DNA of 64,000 bases, from positions 4,216,001-4,280,000 of the forward strand of contig NZ_CP009323.1 in the NCBI RefSeq assembly GCF_000959725.1, given 5' to 3'. Source of the stretch: Burkholderia gladioli (GTDB taxonomy: Bacteria; Pseudomonadota; Gammaproteobacteria; Burkholderiales; Burkholderiaceae). The number at the start of each line of letters is the position of its first letter. Position 1 is the first letter of the stretch. Below the pieces are notes generated by a model. The model saw nothing but the letters and a program-made list of their open reading frames with translations. It made no database searches and had not been told where the DNA came from. Below are positions 61,944-64,000 of this stretch, one piece after another. A program made the translations under genes and the position numbers.

Positions 61944-62208
61944 TTGCCACCAGGATGGGCAGCTCGTCGCGAGATTTAACACCGTGGCAGGCAAGGCGCT
62001 CGCGACGGCTTCAACGCAAGGAACACGGGGCCTGCTGATGCTCGGGAAGCCGCATGTAACCATGCTTTCCCGAGAAGACTTTCACCGTCAAAGACGGCTT
62101 TGGTCTGGATAGTGAACTAGCAGGCCCTAACCAGTACTTCGGCTCTCACCGCGAGTTCTACCGCCAACCCATGCTGCTGGCTGGCGATAGTTCCCGAAGT
62201 ACCTGATT
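61944..62208. other. Intergenic region between receptor and guaA, with hairpin and possible coding remnant
   Basis: 265 bp between convergent genes. A strong hairpin lies at 62041-62074: CTCGGGAA with TTCCCGAG outside, GCATG with CATGC inside, loop TAAC. There is no T-run on either side, so it is not a classical terminator. From 62058 to 62206 the + strand has an open stretch (FPEKTFTVKDGFGLDSELAG, then PNQYFGSHREFYRQPMLLAG) without a start codon, perhaps a gene remnant, not assigned. Confidence 0.35.
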
Positions 62209-63828
62209 TCACTCCCACTCGATCGTCGCCGGCGGCTTCCCCGACACGTCATACACCACGCGATTGATCCCGCGCACTTCATTGATGATGCGATTCGAAG
62301 CCCGCCCCAGCAACGCATAAGGCAGATGCGCCCAATGCGCCGTCATGAAGTCGGTGGTCTGCACCGCGCGCAGCGCGGCCACGTAATCGTAGGTACGTCC
62401 GTCGCCCATCACCCCCACCGACTTCACCGGCAGGAACACCGCGAACGCCTGGCTCGTGAGGTCGTACCAGGACTTACCCACCTGCGAAGCCTCGCAGATC
62501 CCCGCCGCCACGTCCTGCTCGTTGGCGATCGTCGAACGCAGTTCCTCGATGAAGATCGCATCGGCGCGACGCAGCAGCTCCGCGTACTCGCGCTTCACCT
62601 CGCCCAGGATCCGCACGCCCAGGCCCGGGCCCGGGAACGGATGGCGATAGACCATCTCCGGCGGCAGCCCCAGCGCCACGCCCAACTCGCGCACCTCGTC
62701 CTTGAACAGGTCGCGCAGCGGCTCCAGCAGCTTCAGCCCCAGCGTCTCCGGCAGGCCGCCCACGTTGTGGTGGCTCTTGATGGTGGTCGCCTTCTTGGTC
62801 TTCGCGCCGCCCGATTCGATCACGTCCGGGTAGATCGTGCCCTGGGCCAGCCACTTCGCGTTCGACAGCTTCTTCGCCTCGGCCTGGAACACCTCGACGA
62901 ACTCGCGGCCGATGATCTTGCGCTTCGCTTCCGGATCGGTCACGCCGGCCAGGTGGCCGAGGAACTGCTCCGAGGCATCGACGTGCACCACCTTCGCATG
63001 CAGGCGCCCCTGGAACATGTCGAGCACCATCTGCCCTTCGTTCAGACGCAGCAGGCCATGGTCGACGAACACGCAGGTCAGTTGGTCGCCGATCGCACGA
63101 TGGATCAGCGCGGCGGCCACGCTCGAATCGACGCCGCCCGACAGGCCGAGGATCACTTCCTCGTCGCCCACCTGCTCGCGGATCAGCGCGACGGCTTCCT
63201 CGATGTGATCGCGCATCACCCAGTCGGGCTGCGCGCCGGCGATCTCGAGCACGAAGCGCTCGAGGATCTGGCGGCCCTTCACGGTGTGCGTGACTTCCGG
63301 GTGGAACTGCACGGCGTAATAACCGCGCTCCTCGTCAGCCATGGCCGCGATCGGGCAGCTCGGCGTCGAGGCCATCAGCTTGAAGCCCGGCGGCAGCTCG
63401 CCGACCTTGTCGCCATGGCTCATCCAGACCTTCAGCATGCCGTGGCCTTCGGCCGTGGCGAAGTCCTCGATGCCGTTCAGCAGGCGCGTATGGCCGTGCG
63501 CGCGCACTTCCGCGTAACCGAATTCGCGGTGGTCGCTCCACTCCACCTTGCCGCCGAGCTGGACCGCCATGGTCTGCATCCCGTAGCAGATGCCAAGCAC
63601 CGGCACGCCGAGATCCCAGACCGCCTGCGGCGCGCGCAGTTGCTGATCCTCGTAGGTGCTGGCATGGCTGCCGGACAGGATCACGGCCTTCGGCGCGAAC
63701 GAGCGGACGAATTCGTCGGTGACGTCGTTCGGATGGATTTCGCAGTAGACGTGGGCTTCGCGAACGCGCCGCGCGATCAGTTGGGTGACTTGCGAACCGA
63801 AGTCGAGAATCAGGATTTTGTCGTGCAT
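62209..63828 (-). CDS. guaA: GMP synthase (glutamine-hydrolysing)
   Basis: Last step of guanine nucleotide synthesis: XMP plus glutamine plus ATP to GMP. The 539-residue protein starts [16 protein letters not shown] at 63828. Class I glutaminase domain with nucleophile C81 in [12 protein letters not shown] and the His/Glu pair in [12 protein letters not shown] pyrophosphatase domain with [13 protein letters not shown]; and the C-terminal dimerisation domain ([12 protein letters not shown]; ending PPATIEWE). In Burkholderia guaB commonly lies directly upstream; here the window ends 172 bp before the start, so guaB is not visible. Confidence 0.97.
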   Translation of the reverse strand: MHDKILILDFGSQVTQLIARRVREAHVYCEIHPNDVTDEFVRSFAPKAVILSGSHASTYEDQQLRAPQAVWDLGVPVLGICYGMQTMAVQLGGKVEWSDHREFGYAEVRAHGHTRLLNGIEDFATAEGHGMLKVWMSHGDKVGELPPGFKLMASTPSCPIAAMADEERGYYAVQFHPEVTHTVKGRQILERFVLEIAGAQPDWVMRDHIEEAVALIREQVGDEEVILGLSGGVDSSVAAALIHRAIGDQLTCVFVDHGLLRLNEGQMVLDMFQGRLHAKVVHVDASEQFLGHLAGVTDPEAKRKIIGREFVEVFQAEAKKLSNAKWLAQGTIYPDVIESGGAKTKKATTIKSHHNVGGLPETLGLKLLEPLRDLFKDEVRELGVALGLPPEMVYRHPFPGPGLGVRILGEVKREYAELLRRADAIFIEELRSTIANEQDVAAGICEASQVGKSWYDLTSQAFAVFLPVKSVGVMGDGRTYDYVAALRAVQTTDFMTAHWAHLPYALLGRASNRIINEVRGINRVVYDVSGKPPATIEWE

Positions 63829-64000
63829 GGCTGCGGACGGGATGAAAAACAAACAGGTAAGAAAAACAGCGCGCGAGGCGCTGCATCTGAATCAGGGACG
63901 GGCCGGGCAATATGCCCGAATGGCCCAAATGGCCCGACGAACGCCGCCGGGCCGCGCCGCGAGATCAACCGTGAACCGGTGGATCGCCGCGGCTCGTCGA

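Noticed and set aside
62041..62074. Intrinsic terminator for guaA or the receptor
   Set aside because: The hairpin is strong but no T-run follows on either strand, so I did not call it a terminator.

Overview
The window is a high-GC chromosomal segment with the gene style of Burkholderia, most likely the gladioli/glumae/plantarii group. The points behind this are strongly GC-biased third codon positions, many LysR, AraC and TetR regulators each beside one small oxidoreductase gene, and a Burkholderia-type filamentous haemagglutinin/CdiA locus. The species is inferred from gene content only. No rRNA, tRNA, CRISPR array or complete insertion sequence was seen.

Layout. 1-5.2 kb: small redox genes (one epimerase, three SDRs) with HxlR, MarR and TetR regulators and clear palindromic operators. 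5.3-8.7 kb: a DapA-like aldolase/lyase and a class II aldolase divergent from an XRE-cupin regulator, then a LysR gene. 8.8-11.7 kb: nagA and zwf, closed by a good intrinsic terminator. 11.8-20 kb: SDR/TetR pair, NCS1 permease, GNAT, LysR/Old Yellow Enzyme pair, YkgJ-type protein, GST/TetR pair. 20.1-24.5 kb: an operon-like run of MFS transporter, LysR, aspartate ammonia-lyase and ProXp-like tRNA editing protein. 24.6-30.2 kb: a NylB-type amide hydrolase, a complete polar amino-acid ABC importer and a PhzF enzyme, divergent from an AraC regulator.

30.2-38.5 kb is the accessory part: a contact-dependent inhibition (CDI) locus in decay. It holds a frameshifted and shortened cdiA without cdiB, an immunity gene overlapping the cdiA end by 4 bp, a truncated toxin tip with a phospholipase A2-type CCxxHDxC motif and a 2-TM partner broken by a TGA codon, a lipoprotein gene, and an orphan toxin module with its own immunity gene. 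The orphan module carries a second copy, equal in length (735 bp), of the cdiA pre-toxin region, so successive toxin tips look to have been exchanged by recombination. Several genes here are visibly AT-richer than their surroundings.

38.7-47.6 kb: aldo/keto reductase, LysR, 2'-5' RNA ligase-like protein, GlxA-type and DJ-1/PfpI proteins, an SDR without the usual catalytic tyrosine, and an EamA exporter translationally coupled to an unknown heptad-repeat protein. 47.7-50.4 kb: a perfect LexA box directly before a radical SAM gene and a UdgX-fusion gene, a likely SOS-induced uracil-DNA pair. 50.4-53.5 kb: DUF72 protein, an unknown gene, AraC, and a Fur-family regulator. 53.6-59.3 kb: a tripartite RND efflux operon (adaptor, pump, NodT-type outer-membrane channel). 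59.7-61.9 kb: a TonB-dependent receptor. 62.2-63.8 kb: guaA.

A recurring theme is local one-regulator/one-enzyme control, and for several pairs the shared operator can be read directly because the same dyad or motif lies before both the regulator and its neighbour.
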